Assembly (NCBI GenBank): GCA_001298575.1
Contig: LJCV01000267.1
Coordinates: 1 to 57,893, forward strand
Reading direction: 5' to 3'
Source of the DNA: Actinobacteria bacterium OK074
GTDB taxonomy: Bacteria > Actinomycetota > Actinomycetes > Streptomycetales > Streptomycetaceae
Length of the DNA stretch: 57,893 nt
Shown: piece by piece, positions 17,411 to 26,424 of the stretch
Numbering within the stretch: position 1 is the stretch's first letter
Layout: every line of letters starts with the position of its first letter
Notes under the pieces: model-generated
What the model was told of the DNA's origin: nothing
The model's database searches: none
What the model saw: the letters and a program-made list of their open reading frames with translations, nothing else
Translations under genes and position numbers: made by a program

Positions 17411-19420
17411 TTACCTCCGGGGTGGTTCGAGGGGGAGCCGTAGTTGCATCGGGCGCGGCGGGCGGGTGCGGACGCGCGGGGCGGGGACGGGGAGGGCGAG
17501 TTGCCGTGTGCGGGGTGTGGACGGCGGCGGGGACGTCGGGGGCCGGGCAGGCGGCGGTGTGACCGGGACGCGTTCGGCTCGGATCGGCAGCCAGGTCTGG
17601 GTGGGCCGGGCGGGCCGGGTGGGCGCGCGCGGAGTGGAGATGGGGAGGGCCAACTGCCGTACGCGGCGGGCCTGGGCTGGGTGGATCACGGCGCGAGGAC
17701 CTTTCGGTGCGCGCGAGAGCGGGGCTGCGGCGGTGCCGCGGTGTGGGAGTGCTTTCTTGGCGGCTCGCCTGGGCGCGGCTCCAGGGGCTGCTGCCGTGAG
17801 GGTCGGCTGGGGAGGGCGGGTTCCGCCGGCGTTGGTCGGGTTCGGGCGCGGTGCGCCGGGGGCGCCCGCACGACGCCGTCCTCGTGTGGCCGGACCGACC
17901 GGCGCCGGCTGCCGGGGGCTCTGGCCCGGCGGAGCGGATCCGCTCAGGGCGGCACGACCGCGGGCGAGGAGGGAGCGCCCCCGGTTCCGCGGGCGTCCTC
18001 CACCACTTGCTCCGGGCCCGGATCCCGGGGGTCGGCCACCGCCTCCTCCGGGACCTCTTCCCGGTCGGCCGCCTCCGCCTCCCGGGCGCCCACCGAGACC
18101 CGGGCCGAGTCCGGCGCCGCCCAGGCCCCCAGCGGCTCCGCCACCTCCGCGGCGAGTACGGCTCAGCAACTGGCCCGCGCCCGGGGCATAGGCGTTCAGA
18201 AGCTGGTACATCGCCAGGTGCTTGAGCATCCGGACCGCGCCCATCGAGTGGGGGCTGTGGGCCGGTGTGCCGCGCAGGATGACCTGGAGGGTCCAGCCGG
18301 GAATCTTGAACAGCACCCAGAACAAGGCCACCCCGGCGAGCGGTGTGCCCAACTGGTCGGCCTTCGGGATGCCCAGCGCGGTGGTGCCGGGCGCGAAGAA
18401 CAGCTTCAGCGAGAGGACGAACGTCATCGACTGCGCGACCTGGATGACCAGGCACCCGCCCAGGGCCCGCCACCACAGCCGGGCGACGGGATCGGCCAGC
18501 GGGTGGGCGTGACACGCCAGGGCGAGGGGCGCGGACACGGCCAGCAGCGCCATCACCGCGACGCGCACGAGGAAGCCGATCAGCACCGCGAGCACCAGGA
18601 CGATCATCACGGTCGCGATGATCAGCAGGTACAGCTGGAGTCCTTCTGTGCCGAACAGGGCGTAGGGCAGGACCTGTTCGACCATGCCCTGCCCGGCGTC
18701 CGCAAGGCCGGTGGCCATGATGGCGTGGGCGAGGGCGTTGGACAGGCCGATCGCCTTGCCCATGACCGTAAGCGAGGTGGTCGAGGCGACCATGCCGAGC
18801 AGCAGGCGTGGCGCGATCTGCCGGAGGGCGTAGCGGGTCTGGAAGGTCTCGTGGCTCATGACCGTGATGCCGCCCGCGGTCACGAACAGCACGTAGAGCC
18901 CGGCCGTGGTGGCGAGCATGGCCTTCCACAGCCGTTTGATGTCGGCGTGCCGGGTGACGTCGGGCGTGGCGAGCAGCGTGTCGGCGAGGAACTCGCGGAC
19001 CGGCTTCATGATCTGCTCGATCAGCATGCCGAGGAACGAGGTGACCGCGTCCACGACCATGCCGGGAAGGTCGAAGAGGCTCCAACCGGTGGCCGTGGAG
19101 CACTCGGTGCCGGTGGCCACGCAGGCCGGGGGCGTCGTGCTCGGTGTCGGCTCCGGGGCGGAGGGCTGCTCGGGTCCGGGCGTGGGGCGGCCCGGTGCGG
19201 GGGTGGGGCCGGGCGCGGGCTCGGGTTTCGGCTTCGGTCTTGGACCCGGGGCCGGGGCGGGTCCCGGCTCGGGCTGCGGCGGCTGTGGGGCTGCCGGTGC
19301 CTGGACCGCTGTGCGCGCGGAGTCCGCCCAGGCGGATGGGCCGGACAGTGGTGCCAGGGCGAAGACGGTCAGGGACAGCAGCAGGAGCGGGGCGCGGAGG
19401 AGAGCGGGGGCGCGGGTCAC
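17411..19420 (-). CDS. TrbL/VirB6-like conjugation membrane protein
   Basis: A 669-residue protein with a signal peptide (residues 1-32, ending SAWA), a Pro-rich stretch (about 40-95), and then six or more hydrophobic segments between about 125 and 400, including LLIIATVMIVLVLAVLIGFL. The last 250 residues are disordered Gly/Pro/Arg-rich sequence. This matches the TrbL/VirB6 family that forms the inner-membrane part of the channel. GTG 19420 overlaps the pilin stop by four bases. The long basic tail is much larger than in classical TrbL and may contact DNA or wall polymers, which is inference. Confidence 0.85.
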   Translation of the reverse strand: MTRAPALLRAPLLLLSLTVFALAPLSGPSAWADSARTAVQAPAAPQPPQPEPGPAPAPGPRPKPKPEPAPGPTPAPGRPTPGPEQPSAPEPTPSTTPPACVATGTECSTATGWSLFDLPGMVVDAVTSFLGMLIEQIMKPVREFLADTLLATPDVTRHADIKRLWKAMLATTAGLYVLFVTAGGITVMSHETFQTRYALRQIAPRLLLGMVASTTSLTVMGKAIGLSNALAHAIMATGLADAGQGMVEQVLPYALFGTEGLQLYLLIIATVMIVLVLAVLIGFLVRVAVMALLAVSAPLALACHAHPLADPVARLWWRALGGCLVIQVAQSMTFVLSLKLFFAPGTTALGIPKADQLGTPLAGVALFWVLFKIPGWTLQVILRGTPAHSPHSMGAVRMLKHLAMYQLLNAYAPGAGQLLSRTRRGGGGAAGGLGGAGLGPGLGGRPGGGGGRPGRGPGGGGGRPPGSGPGASGGGRPRNRGRSLLARGRAALSGSAPPGQSPRQPAPVGPATRGRRRAGAPGAPRPNPTNAGGTRPPQPTLTAAAPGAAPRRAAKKALPHRGTAAAPLSRAPKGPRAVIHPAQARRVRQLALPISTPRAPTRPARPTQTWLPIRAERVPVTPPPARPPTSPPPSTPRTRQLALPVPAPRVRTRPPRPMQLRLPLEPPRR

Positions 19421-19788
19421 TGTCCGCCCTCGCCGACGATGCCCTTGAGTACGGTCAGGAGGACCGGGGCGAGGATCACGATGCCGTAGCCGATGGCGGC
19501 GGCTTTCAAGGCCCGCTTGGCGGCCTCGACCTCACCGGGGTCGCCGCCGGCCAGCAGATACCGCAGGCCGCCGAAGGTGAAGAACAGAGTGGCGAGCCCG
19601 CCGACGATGCCGACGACCCAGTTCCGCAGATTCGTGATCACGGTCGGAAGGTCCGCGACCGCCCACGCGGGAGCCGCTGCCGTCAGAGCCAACACGGTGG
19701 TGGGGACCACGACGGACACCAGACGGCAGCACCAGGTCCCGAGCGGCCGGTTCATCGACCCGTACGGTCGACGGAGCCTCGCGAGCAT
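19417..19788 (-). CDS. VirB2/TrbC-like pilin, first gene of the conjugation operon
   Basis: A 123-residue protein with a signal sequence ending near AAPAWA (residue about 43), then two hydrophobic helices (about 58-82 and 93-115) separated by the short polar loop AGGDPGEVEAAKRALKAA. This is the compact two-helix layout of VirB2-like pilins. ATG 19788 has a clear GGAGGT nine bases upstream, better than the internal ATG at 19755. As the first gene after a 334-base gap it probably carries the operon promoter. Confidence 0.85.
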   Translation of the reverse strand: MLARLRRPYGSMNRPLGTWCCRLVSVVVPTTVLALTAAAPAWAVADLPTVITNLRNWVVGIVGGLATLFFTFGGLRYLLAGGDPGEVEAAKRALKAAAIGYGIVILAPVLLTVLKGIVGEGGQ

Positions 19789-20122
19789 GACGGCACACCT
19801 CCATCGGGCACACGGCAGGGGCAGGGCAGGGGCGCCCCGGGCGTACGAGCAGTAGGTGCGGGGTGAGCAGAACCCTGGACCCGGGGCCGACCTCCTCGAC
19901 GGGGTACGGCGGGACGGGTTTCTCGGGTGTCAGCACGAGACGGTCGTGCTCACCCCGCACCGTGTGGAGCCCTGGTCCGGGGCGTCGGCCGCCGCCCCGG
20001 ACCAGAACGGTGACGGCGGGCCGGGCCCGAAACCGGCCGGAGCCGGCCCGCCGTCACGGTGAATAGAGACCCGGGCGGCGGAAATTGACGCCTCGCCGCC
20101 ACGAGTCCCTCGTACGGGTGGC
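19789..20122. other. Gene-free leader of the conjugation operon
   Basis: No gene is visible in these 334 bases; the open frames are low-complexity Gly/Pro/Arg shadows. It holds the GGAGGT site of the pilin gene at its left edge and a strong hairpin at 20010-20057. I could not pick a clear -35/-10 pair. Confidence 0.5.
20010..20057 (-). terminator. Hairpin between the HTH gene and the pilin operon
   Basis: A perfect 15-bp inverted repeat, GTGACGGCGGGCCGG at 20010-20024 and its complement at 20043-20057, with an 18-base loop. It lies 66 bases past the stop of the gene ending at 20123. There is no T-run, which is common for actinobacterial terminators. Confidence 0.6.
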
Positions 20123-20911
20123 TTACCGGTCCCGCAGGTGGTGCTTCAGATAGGCGGCCAGGTGCTGTTCGGCGGCGGTGCGGTGCCGGTAGAGCTGACG
20201 CATGCTCACCCTGCGCTCGGCGGCCAGGAGACGCATCGGCTCGCCGTTGAGCCGCGTGCGGGCGATGAGGCGTGCCTCGTCCACGTCGACCACACGGTCC
20301 TGCACGGCGCGGGCGAGCGCGGTGAACTCGTCCACCGGCTCGGCGTGCTCCGGCTGCGGTACGGAGCAGAGGTGATCGAGGCGGGCCGCGGCCGGGTCGG
20401 TTTCGCGTACGGCCTGGCGGCGTGCGGCATACGCCAGCCGGTGTACGGCCCGGTCGGCGGCGCTGAACAACTCCCGGTCCAGCCGCTCCGCGTCCGCGGC
20501 CACCGTGCGCAGCGCGACGGCGACCGCGGCCAGGGCCTCCTGCTCGACCTCGGCGCGCTCCAGGTGGGCGGGGCGGGCCAGGCGGGCGAGCATCCGGCGC
20601 AGCACCGGAACGGTCATCGCCACGGCGACCGTGTCCCAGGGCTCACCCAGATCGCGGGCGCGCCGGACCACTTCACGCCAGGTCCGCTCGCGCAGTTCGG
20701 CACGGGTGGAGGGATGGGCGAGATGGGCACGGACCCGGTCGACCGGCCAGGTCGCGCGGTCGGGCTCGTCACACACCAGGCGGGCGGGAAACGTGAGCGG
20801 CTCGGAGCCCTGGGCGAGAGCCAGGAACGCCTGCTCCACCTCCCCCAGCGGGGAGCGGCCGGTGCTCTGCGGACGGGCGGCGGGACGGAGGGCTTGGTGA
20901 AGGTGGTGCAT
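20123..20911 (-). CDS. Helix-turn-helix / sigma-like regulator
   Basis: A 262-residue, mostly helical protein. The C-terminal 30 residues form a helix-turn-helix (EPMRLLAAERRVSMRQLYRH) like region 4 of sigma factors, or the DNA-binding end of related activators. The N-terminal two thirds are Ala/Arg/Glu-rich helices. The frame is open far upstream (to 21898) but that part is Ser/Gly/Arg low-complexity shadow; I chose ATG 20911, where protein-like sequence begins and GGGAAA precedes. It is read leftward toward the conjugation operon and is a good candidate for its regulator. Not close enough to any family I know for a firm name. Confidence 0.6.
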   Translation of the reverse strand: MHHLHQALRPAARPQSTGRSPLGEVEQAFLALAQGSEPLTFPARLVCDEPDRATWPVDRVRAHLAHPSTRAELRERTWREVVRRARDLGEPWDTVAVAMTVPVLRRMLARLARPAHLERAEVEQEALAAVAVALRTVAADAERLDRELFSAADRAVHRLAYAARRQAVRETDPAAARLDHLCSVPQPEHAEPVDEFTALARAVQDRVVDVDEARLIARTRLNGEPMRLLAAERRVSMRQLYRHRTAAEQHLAAYLKHHLRDR

Positions 20912-21380
20912 GGCGCATTTCCCGTGACGGTGTGGACAACTTCCGCCGCCACACCTCCCAAGCCCCGGTGCCACCGTCGGCCCACCCGCAGACCGTTGCC
21001 GTGCCACCCCCGGTCGAGTGGCCCGGTGTGTGCGACGGCGTGTCCCTGGCCCGCCTCCGGTGACCTGGCGTGACGTCCTCCTCGGGACAGCGGGAATCGA
21101 ACACGGGATTTTTTCGGTTCCGGTCCCGGCTTCCTCCTGCGGGCGACCACGGTGGTCCGGCGGTGGCTCGCGGATGGCGCGCCGCCGGCTCGCACTGGAG
21201 ATGAACTGCGTAAACGTCGCAGACGGGGCAATGGGCCGGAAGTACTCACCACGCGCAGGGCGCCGCCGAAGCGATCGAACACGCGGAGGCCGATGGCAAA
21301 GATCAACCGGCGGATCCCTATTACTTGACGTCAGCACGAGTACGGCCGGAACCCCCTTGGTCCCGGGCGCCGCACGCCCC
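20912..21380. other. Divergent intergenic region, nothing certain
   Basis: This 469-base stretch lies between the leftward HTH gene and the rightward methyltransferase-like gene and should hold both promoters. Open frames across it read as low-complexity Arg/Gly and are not convincing. A TTGACG at 21324-21329 could be a -35 element for the rightward genes, but I find no matching -10. Confidence 0.4.
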
Positions 21381-22043
21381 ATGCCGAACTCCACCGCTCC
21401 CCGCCCCCGCCCCCGTTCGTCGAAGCCGCTGCCGACGACGGTCTGGTTCCCCGACCAGGACGAGCCCAACGTGGCTCCCATCCCCGGCGCGGTACTGCCC
21501 GCCTGGGCCATCGACAAGATCCGCACCGAGTTCGCCGGACGCCCCCCCCCCCGGCCCGCCCCGCTCCTCAAGGTCGCGATCCGGGACACGGCCCCGGGCA
21601 TGGACGCCCGCATCCCGACCACCCCCTTCACCACGGCCGCCGACGACGGGGACGCGACGGCCAGGCCGTCCCTCCTGCTCGCGGAACTCCACCCCGACAC
21701 CCTCCCCGAGACCGCCCCCGACGTACCGGGCCACTGGAGCGAGACGTCCGGCGCCCTGGCGGACGGCTGGCCCGGCTTCTTCGACCGCGCCCACCGGCTC
21801 CTGCCCGAGCGGGGCTTGTTGTTCCTGGCCACCCGCCAGCGCCGGGACTCCGGACGCCTCACCGACCCGCTCGGCGCCCTGATCGCGGCCGCCCGCACCG
21901 CGGGCTTCCGCTACCTCCAGCACGTCGTGGTCGTCTACGGCCACCCCGTCGGCGACCGCTACGTCCCCGACCCGCCCGCGGACGCCTCCCGGGGCGTCGC
22001 GCACTGCGACCTGATCGCCCTGGCCGCGATCCGCCACGCATAG
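21381..22043 (+). CDS. Methyltransferase-like partner protein
   Basis: A 220-residue protein. The C-terminal half (about residues 120-215) reads like the second half of a Rossmann methyltransferase: GFFDRAHRLLPERGLLFLAT, then a helix and VVVVYGH. The N-terminal part is Pro-rich and lacks a glycine-rich SAM motif, so it may be a degenerate or accessory subunit. It precedes a complete DNA methyltransferase by 24 bases in the same direction. ATG 21381 is the first start followed by protein-like sequence. The coding region contains an 11-C run. Function unknown; modification partner is inference. Confidence 0.6.
   Translation: MPNSTAPRPRPRSSKPLPTTVWFPDQDEPNVAPIPGAVLPAWAIDKIRTEFAGRPPPRPAPLLKVAIRDTAPGMDARIPTTPFTTAADDGDATARPSLLLAELHPDTLPETAPDVPGHWSETSGALADGWPGFFDRAHRLLPERGLLFLATRQRRDSGRLTDPLGALIAAARTAGFRYLQHVVVVYGHPVGDRYVPDPPADASRGVAHCDLIALAAIRHA
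21542..21552. repeat. 11-base poly-C tract within a coding region
   Basis: Eleven consecutive C residues fall within residues about 54-58 of the methyltransferase-like protein (RPPPRP region). The frame is open with 11 C. A gain or loss of one C would truncate the protein early. Confidence 0.9.
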
Positions 22044-22067
22044 GCCCCAAGGCAGAGGAGAACCGCC

Positions 22068-23039
22068 GTGCCCTCCCCTCTCTCGGTGTGGAACACCGCC
22101 CCCACCTCCGCCCCCGCCCAGCGAGCCGACCGCTATGTCCCCGGCTCGGCCGCCCACCCCGCCAAGATGCTGCCGCAGATCGCCGCCCACGCCATCGCCA
22201 CCTACACCCGCCCCGGCGACCTGGTCCTGGACCCCATGTGCGGCATCGGCACCACTCTCGTCGAGGCCATCCGCCAAGGCCGCAACGCCCTGGGCACCGA
22301 GTACGAACGCCGCTGGGCCGACCTCGCCCGCGCCAACGTCCGGCACACCGTGGCCACGACGGAACGCGGCAGCGGACAGGTGGCGTGCGGCGACGCCCGG
22401 CGCCTCACCGTCCTCATCGACGAACGCCACCACGGCGAGGTCGCCCTCGTCGTCGCCTCACCGCCGTACGGCAACTCGGTGCACGGACAGGTCCGTTCCA
22501 CCCGTGAGAGCGGCGAGCCCGGCGTGACCAAGAAGGACTACCGCTACAGCCACGATCCCTCCAACCTCGCCCACGTCTCCACCGACCGCCTCCTGGCCGC
22601 TTTCACCGAGATCCTCACCCAGTGCCGGCACGTCCTGCGCCCCGGTGGCACCGTGGTCGTCACCACCCGCCCCTGGCGCGAGCACGGCGAACTCGTCGAC
22701 CTCCCCTCCGCCGTACTCGCCGCCGGCCGGCGCGCCGGACTCACCCCGGCCGAACGCTGCGTCGCCCTCCTCGCGGGCATCCGTGACAGCCGCCTGATCA
22801 CCCGTCCGTCGTTCTTCCAGATGAAGAACGTCCGCGACGCCCGCCGCCAGGGCCTCCCGCTCGCGGTGATCCAGCACGAGGACGTTCTCGTCTTCACCCG
22901 GCCCGGCCGCCACCCCCTGCCGTCCGCACCCAGGAAACGGCGCCCCGCCCCGTCCGCGTGCACGGCCCGGACCGTGAGCGGGCCGCGAGCCCTCTGCTGC
23001 CGCACCTGCACCCTCAAGGGCCGCTGTGCCGGCCACTGA
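22068..23039 (+). CDS. DNA amino-methyltransferase (N4-cytosine or N6-adenine)
   Basis: A 323-residue SAM-dependent DNA methyltransferase. The SAM-binding motif DPMCGIGTT is at residues 55-63 and the catalytic SPPYG at 131-135. SPPY is usual for N4-cytosine enzymes, though some N6-adenine enzymes share it. The order, SAM motif before catalytic motif, is the gamma-like arrangement. The C-terminus is Cys-rich (CTARTVSGPRALCCRTCTLK), a possible metal-binding finger. It follows the methyltransferase-like gene by 24 bases, and its stop overlaps the start of the cytosine methyltransferase by 14 bases, so the set is one transcript. No cognate restriction enzyme is seen. Confidence 0.85.
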   Translation: MPSPLSVWNTAPTSAPAQRADRYVPGSAAHPAKMLPQIAAHAIATYTRPGDLVLDPMCGIGTTLVEAIRQGRNALGTEYERRWADLARANVRHTVATTERGSGQVACGDARRLTVLIDERHHGEVALVVASPPYGNSVHGQVRSTRESGEPGVTKKDYRYSHDPSNLAHVSTDRLLAAFTEILTQCRHVLRPGGTVVVTTRPWREHGELVDLPSAVLAAGRRAGLTPAERCVALLAGIRDSRLITRPSFFQMKNVRDARRQGLPLAVIQHEDVLVFTRPGRHPLPSAPRKRRPAPSACTARTVSGPRALCCRTCTLKGRCAGH

Positions 23040-23591
23040 CCTCCCGATCGGCAGCCTGTTCTCCGGAGTCGGCGGCCTCGACCTCGGCGTCCGGACCGCC
23101 CTCGGAGGACACACCGTCTGGCACGCGGAGAGCGACCCGCACGCCGTCCGGGTCCTCGCCCGCCACTGGCCCGGCGTCCCCAACCACGGAGACGTCCAGA
23201 GCGTCGACTGGCACCAGGCGGACCCCGTGTGTGTCCTGACCGCCGGATTCCCCTGCCAGGACCTGTCCGTCGCCGGCCCCCGCACCGGACTGGCCACCGG
23301 CACCCGCTCCGGCCTGTGGCGCCACGTCGTCGACGCCATCGCCGCCCTCAACCCCTGCCTGGTGGTGATCGAGAATGTCCGCGGCCTCCTCTCCACCCGG
23401 GCCGGAACCCACGCCCTTCGCCACCTGGAACCCTGCCCGCGGTGTCTGGGAGACCCCGCCGCTCAACCCCGCATGCGGGCACTGGGCGTGCTACTCGGGG
23501 ACCTGGCCGACCTCGGGTACGACGCGCGCTGGACGTGCGTACGCGCCTGCGACGTCGGCGCACTCCACCGCCGGGAGCGCGTGTTCCTCGC

Positions 23592-23602
23592 TTATCTGGA
23601 CA
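23592..23602 (+). repeat. Left terminal inverted repeat of the element
   Basis: TTATCTGGACA, the exact reverse complement of 27608-27618. Similarity stops directly inside the repeat. Confidence 0.8.
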
Positions 23603-23655
23603 ACCTGGAGAGCTGTTGGGGTGTTTTCCTTCGATCGGGTGTCACCCTGCCGGGT

Positions 23656-24285
23656 TCAGCTTCCTTGGTCCCCAGCCTTGCGGTGCCTGGCGCTTTCGTC
23701 GGTGACGGCACACAACTGCTCAATGAGCATGTTGTGGGCGTGCGGATCGTGGTGCTGCTTGCTGGGTGGGCCGTCGATCCACCGCTGCCAGAGCCCTGCC
23801 GGGGTAAGAAACCGAGCCGCGTGGTCGGCTCCGAGCTTCCTGTCGAGGTGCAGCAGTGCGCCGAGGGCGGGTGCTTGGTCGTAGTAGAGGTCGGGACGGA
23901 GCAGGTAGCGGTCGAGGTAGGCGGCCAGGAGGTCGGCGTCGGCTTCGGTGTCGAAGGTGGCAAGGGCGACGCAGTAGGACTGCCCCGCGCAGCAGACTTC
24001 GCTGGCGAGCAGGAGTTCGCCGAGGCGTTCGCGGAACTCGGCCCTGCGGGCGACGGCAATGAGCCAGGCTGCGGTCCTGCGTTCGCGCCATCCGCCTTCG
24101 AGCAGGATGCCCAGCTCGTGGGGGGTGATCTCGTCGGCGGCCTCGCCGAGTTTTCGTGTGAACTGCGCGCGCTCGGGCTCGGTCAGTCGCAGGAGGCTGC
24201 CGCTGAGCTTGAGGTAGCGCCGGTCGGGTGTGACGTAGCGGTGGACCAGTGCGAGCAGTTCGGGGTCCTCGTGGGCGTGGCGCAT
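23656..24285 (-). CDS. DUF6000 family protein, passenger of the element
   Basis: A 209-residue, mainly helical protein. The middle carries GILLEGGWRERRTAAWLIAV and a CCAGQSYCVALATFD stretch, which I recognise as the DUF6000 pattern common in Streptomyces; function is unknown. The ATG at 24285 lies 57 bases after the TnpB-like stop in the same direction. It takes the place where Tn554-type elements carry a small third protein or cargo. The repeat-like helices suggest protein binding, which is inference. Confidence 0.75.
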   Translation of the reverse strand: MRHAHEDPELLALVHRYVTPDRRYLKLSGSLLRLTEPERAQFTRKLGEAADEITPHELGILLEGGWRERRTAAWLIAVARRAEFRERLGELLLASEVCCAGQSYCVALATFDTEADADLLAAYLDRYLLRPDLYYDQAPALGALLHLDRKLGADHAARFLTPAGLWQRWIDGPPSKQHHDPHAHNMLIEQLCAVTDESARHRKAGDQGS

Positions 24286-24342
24286 GACCGCATCCTGTCC
24301 TGGACGTCGTTGCTCAGCCAGCCGTTTGTGCGGTTGCCCGGG

Positions 24343-26424
24343 TCATTCGATGGGCTCGGCATGGGGTTCGCCGAGGTCGTCGAGAAGGCTGGTGATGCGG
24401 TCGGCGGTGCGCTGGCGCCGGTCGACTTCGCGCTCCCAGCCACGGGCCTCGGCGTCGGCGGCCAACTGCCGTTCGACACAGAGTCGTTCACGCAGCCGCG
24501 GGACGTACTGGGGCGTGGTGACGAACTTGGCGCAGGTCAGGTTGAGATCGCACTCGCAGGGGCCTTCCTGCGGCAGGCGCAGGCAGCGGCCGAGTTCCAA
24601 CTCGGTCTTGTAGAAGTTGGTCTTGAGCCAGTCCAGGGCGTCCTGGTCGAGGCGTCCGGCTCGCAGGGTGTCGGCGAGCGGGCCGGCGATGACCGCACCG
24701 GGACGCAGGACGGCCTGGTAGTCGGCCAGGACGGTCGGGTCCGAGATGTGGGTGTAGGTCATCGACATCCCGGGGCTCTTGTGCCCGAGGACCTTCATGA
24801 TGGTCTGCATGCGGGCGCCCTTCTCGGCGAGCTGGGTGCCCAGGGTGTGCCGGAAACGGTGCGGATGGATTGCCGGTTTCCCCTCCCCGTTGAAGATCCC
24901 GAGCTGCTGGCAGATCTCGCCGAGCGGGTTGGCGAACAGGTAGTCGGGGTGGGCGAGTCCGCCGTTGCGCAGGAACAGGTAGCGCACCGGCCTTCCCAGG
25001 TCGGGGTCGTGGATGCCCCGGTCGGGCTGGTGCTCGCGCAGGGCGACGAGGGCGCGGATGGCCTCGGCCGCCTCCTCGTGCAGGGGGACGGTGCGCTCTT
25101 TGAGGGCCTTGCCGGCCGCCAGCCGCAGGCGCGGGGTGCCGTCCGGGTAGGCATCCAGGCAGTCCAGGTGGAGCTTGCGGATCTCGGTGCGGCGGGCGCC
25201 GCTCCACCGTGCGACGAGCAACGCGCACCGCTGCAGCGGACATTGAAGGACCCGGACCTGCTCCATCACGGGTTCGAGCTGATGTTCCGGGATGAAGCGC
25301 GGGACCTTCTCGATGCGGCGCGGCATGTCCGCGTGGGTGATCAGCGGGCGGGCCGGGACGTCGTCCCACTCGGCGAGGGCGGCATGGCGGAAGAACACGG
25401 CGACGGTCGAGATGATCCCCGCGCGGTAGGCCGGGCTCAGCGGCTCGTCGGGGTGCTTGATCTTCCGCAGGCGGTTGACCGACTCCATGAAGGCGACCAA
25501 GTCGGCGCGGTGCAGCTGGTCGAGGCTGTCGATGTGGGGGCGCTCGGTGTCCAGCCAGAGCCCGAAGCGCCGCAGCCCGCCGCGGGTACTGCTCATGGAC
25601 TCGGGCCGCAGGACCAGGGCACGTTCGGCCAGGAAGCGTTCCATGACGGCGTTGATCCGCAGCTTGCCGCTCAGCGAGGGCGGCGGGACGGCCTCCAGCC
25701 GGGGCGGGCGGGTGCTGATGATGCCGGCGTGGAACAGTGCCATGCCGGCTCGGAAGGCGCTGGTGCCCCAGGCCCCTTTGATGGTGGACAGACGCTCGGG
25801 GGCGATGACCTGGTCGATGCCCGGGATCTGGTCGAGATTCCTGATGGCCCGGCGCATTTCCTCCACGTCGTCGGTGGTGATCGCGCCGAGGTCCGGGTCG
25901 CCAGGGTGCAGGACGAGCCGGATCAAGGCCCAGGGCAGGCGGAAGCTCTCCTCCCGGCGGGCGTGCCCGAGGCAGATCAAGCACTCCCGCATCGCGTCGA
26001 CCTGCTGGCGCAGCGGCAGCCCCAACTGGTCGGCGATGAGGAACGGTTTGAGCACACCGATACCCAGCAGCCGTCCCCAGCCCAGGCGCAGCCGTCCGGT
26101 CAGCGCCAGGTAGATCAGGTAGTGGCGGGCGTTGAAGTTGATCCAGCCGACGGTCTGATCGAAGCCGTCCACGGGGCCGCTGCGCCGGCTCTGCTCTTCT
26201 CCGGTGCGCCATCCCAGGCGCTGCCGCAGCGGCAGGGCGAACCAGGCGGTCAGCTCGGGGTAGGTGCGCACGAAGCGCCGGTGGTAGGCGGCGTGCTTGG
26301 AGCGCCACTCGGCGCTGACGTCCAGCCGGGTGATGAAGGCCGTGTACTCCGCCATGGGGCAGTGGCGCGGAGTCTGGGGATCGGGGGCCGGCGATGAGGC
26401 CCTCAGTGGCGGGTGCTGGCTCAC
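24343..26424 (-). CDS. TnpB-like large tyrosine recombinase
   Basis: A 693-residue site-specific recombinase of the Tn554 TnpB type. The N-terminal 300 residues are helical and element-specific; a core-binding domain is at about 255-360. The catalytic domain has the first Arg in WSGARRTEIRKL (about residue 405), HPHRFRHT with His and Arg (about 535), GHKSPGMSMTYTHI with the late His and the nucleophilic Tyr (about 560). A Cys-containing tail (GPCECDLNLTCAKF) follows. GTG 26424 overlaps the TnpA-like stop (GTGA). It acts with the TnpA-like protein in excision and insertion. Confidence 0.9.
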   Translation of the reverse strand: MSQHPPLRASSPAPDPQTPRHCPMAEYTAFITRLDVSAEWRSKHAAYHRRFVRTYPELTAWFALPLRQRLGWRTGEEQSRRSGPVDGFDQTVGWINFNARHYLIYLALTGRLRLGWGRLLGIGVLKPFLIADQLGLPLRQQVDAMRECLICLGHARREESFRLPWALIRLVLHPGDPDLGAITTDDVEEMRRAIRNLDQIPGIDQVIAPERLSTIKGAWGTSAFRAGMALFHAGIISTRPPRLEAVPPPSLSGKLRINAVMERFLAERALVLRPESMSSTRGGLRRFGLWLDTERPHIDSLDQLHRADLVAFMESVNRLRKIKHPDEPLSPAYRAGIISTVAVFFRHAALAEWDDVPARPLITHADMPRRIEKVPRFIPEHQLEPVMEQVRVLQCPLQRCALLVARWSGARRTEIRKLHLDCLDAYPDGTPRLRLAAGKALKERTVPLHEEAAEAIRALVALREHQPDRGIHDPDLGRPVRYLFLRNGGLAHPDYLFANPLGEICQQLGIFNGEGKPAIHPHRFRHTLGTQLAEKGARMQTIMKVLGHKSPGMSMTYTHISDPTVLADYQAVLRPGAVIAGPLADTLRAGRLDQDALDWLKTNFYKTELELGRCLRLPQEGPCECDLNLTCAKFVTTPQYVPRLRERLCVERQLAADAEARGWEREVDRRQRTADRITSLLDDLGEPHAEPIE

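Noticed and set aside
21083..21120. GGGAATCGAAC near 21090, which resembles a reversed tRNA T-loop
   Set aside because: The flanking bases do not pair into a T stem or acceptor stem, so there is no tRNA here.
21018..21380. Upstream extension of the methyltransferase-like protein to 21018
   Set aside because: The added residues are Arg/Gly/Ser low-complexity sequence with no ribosome site.
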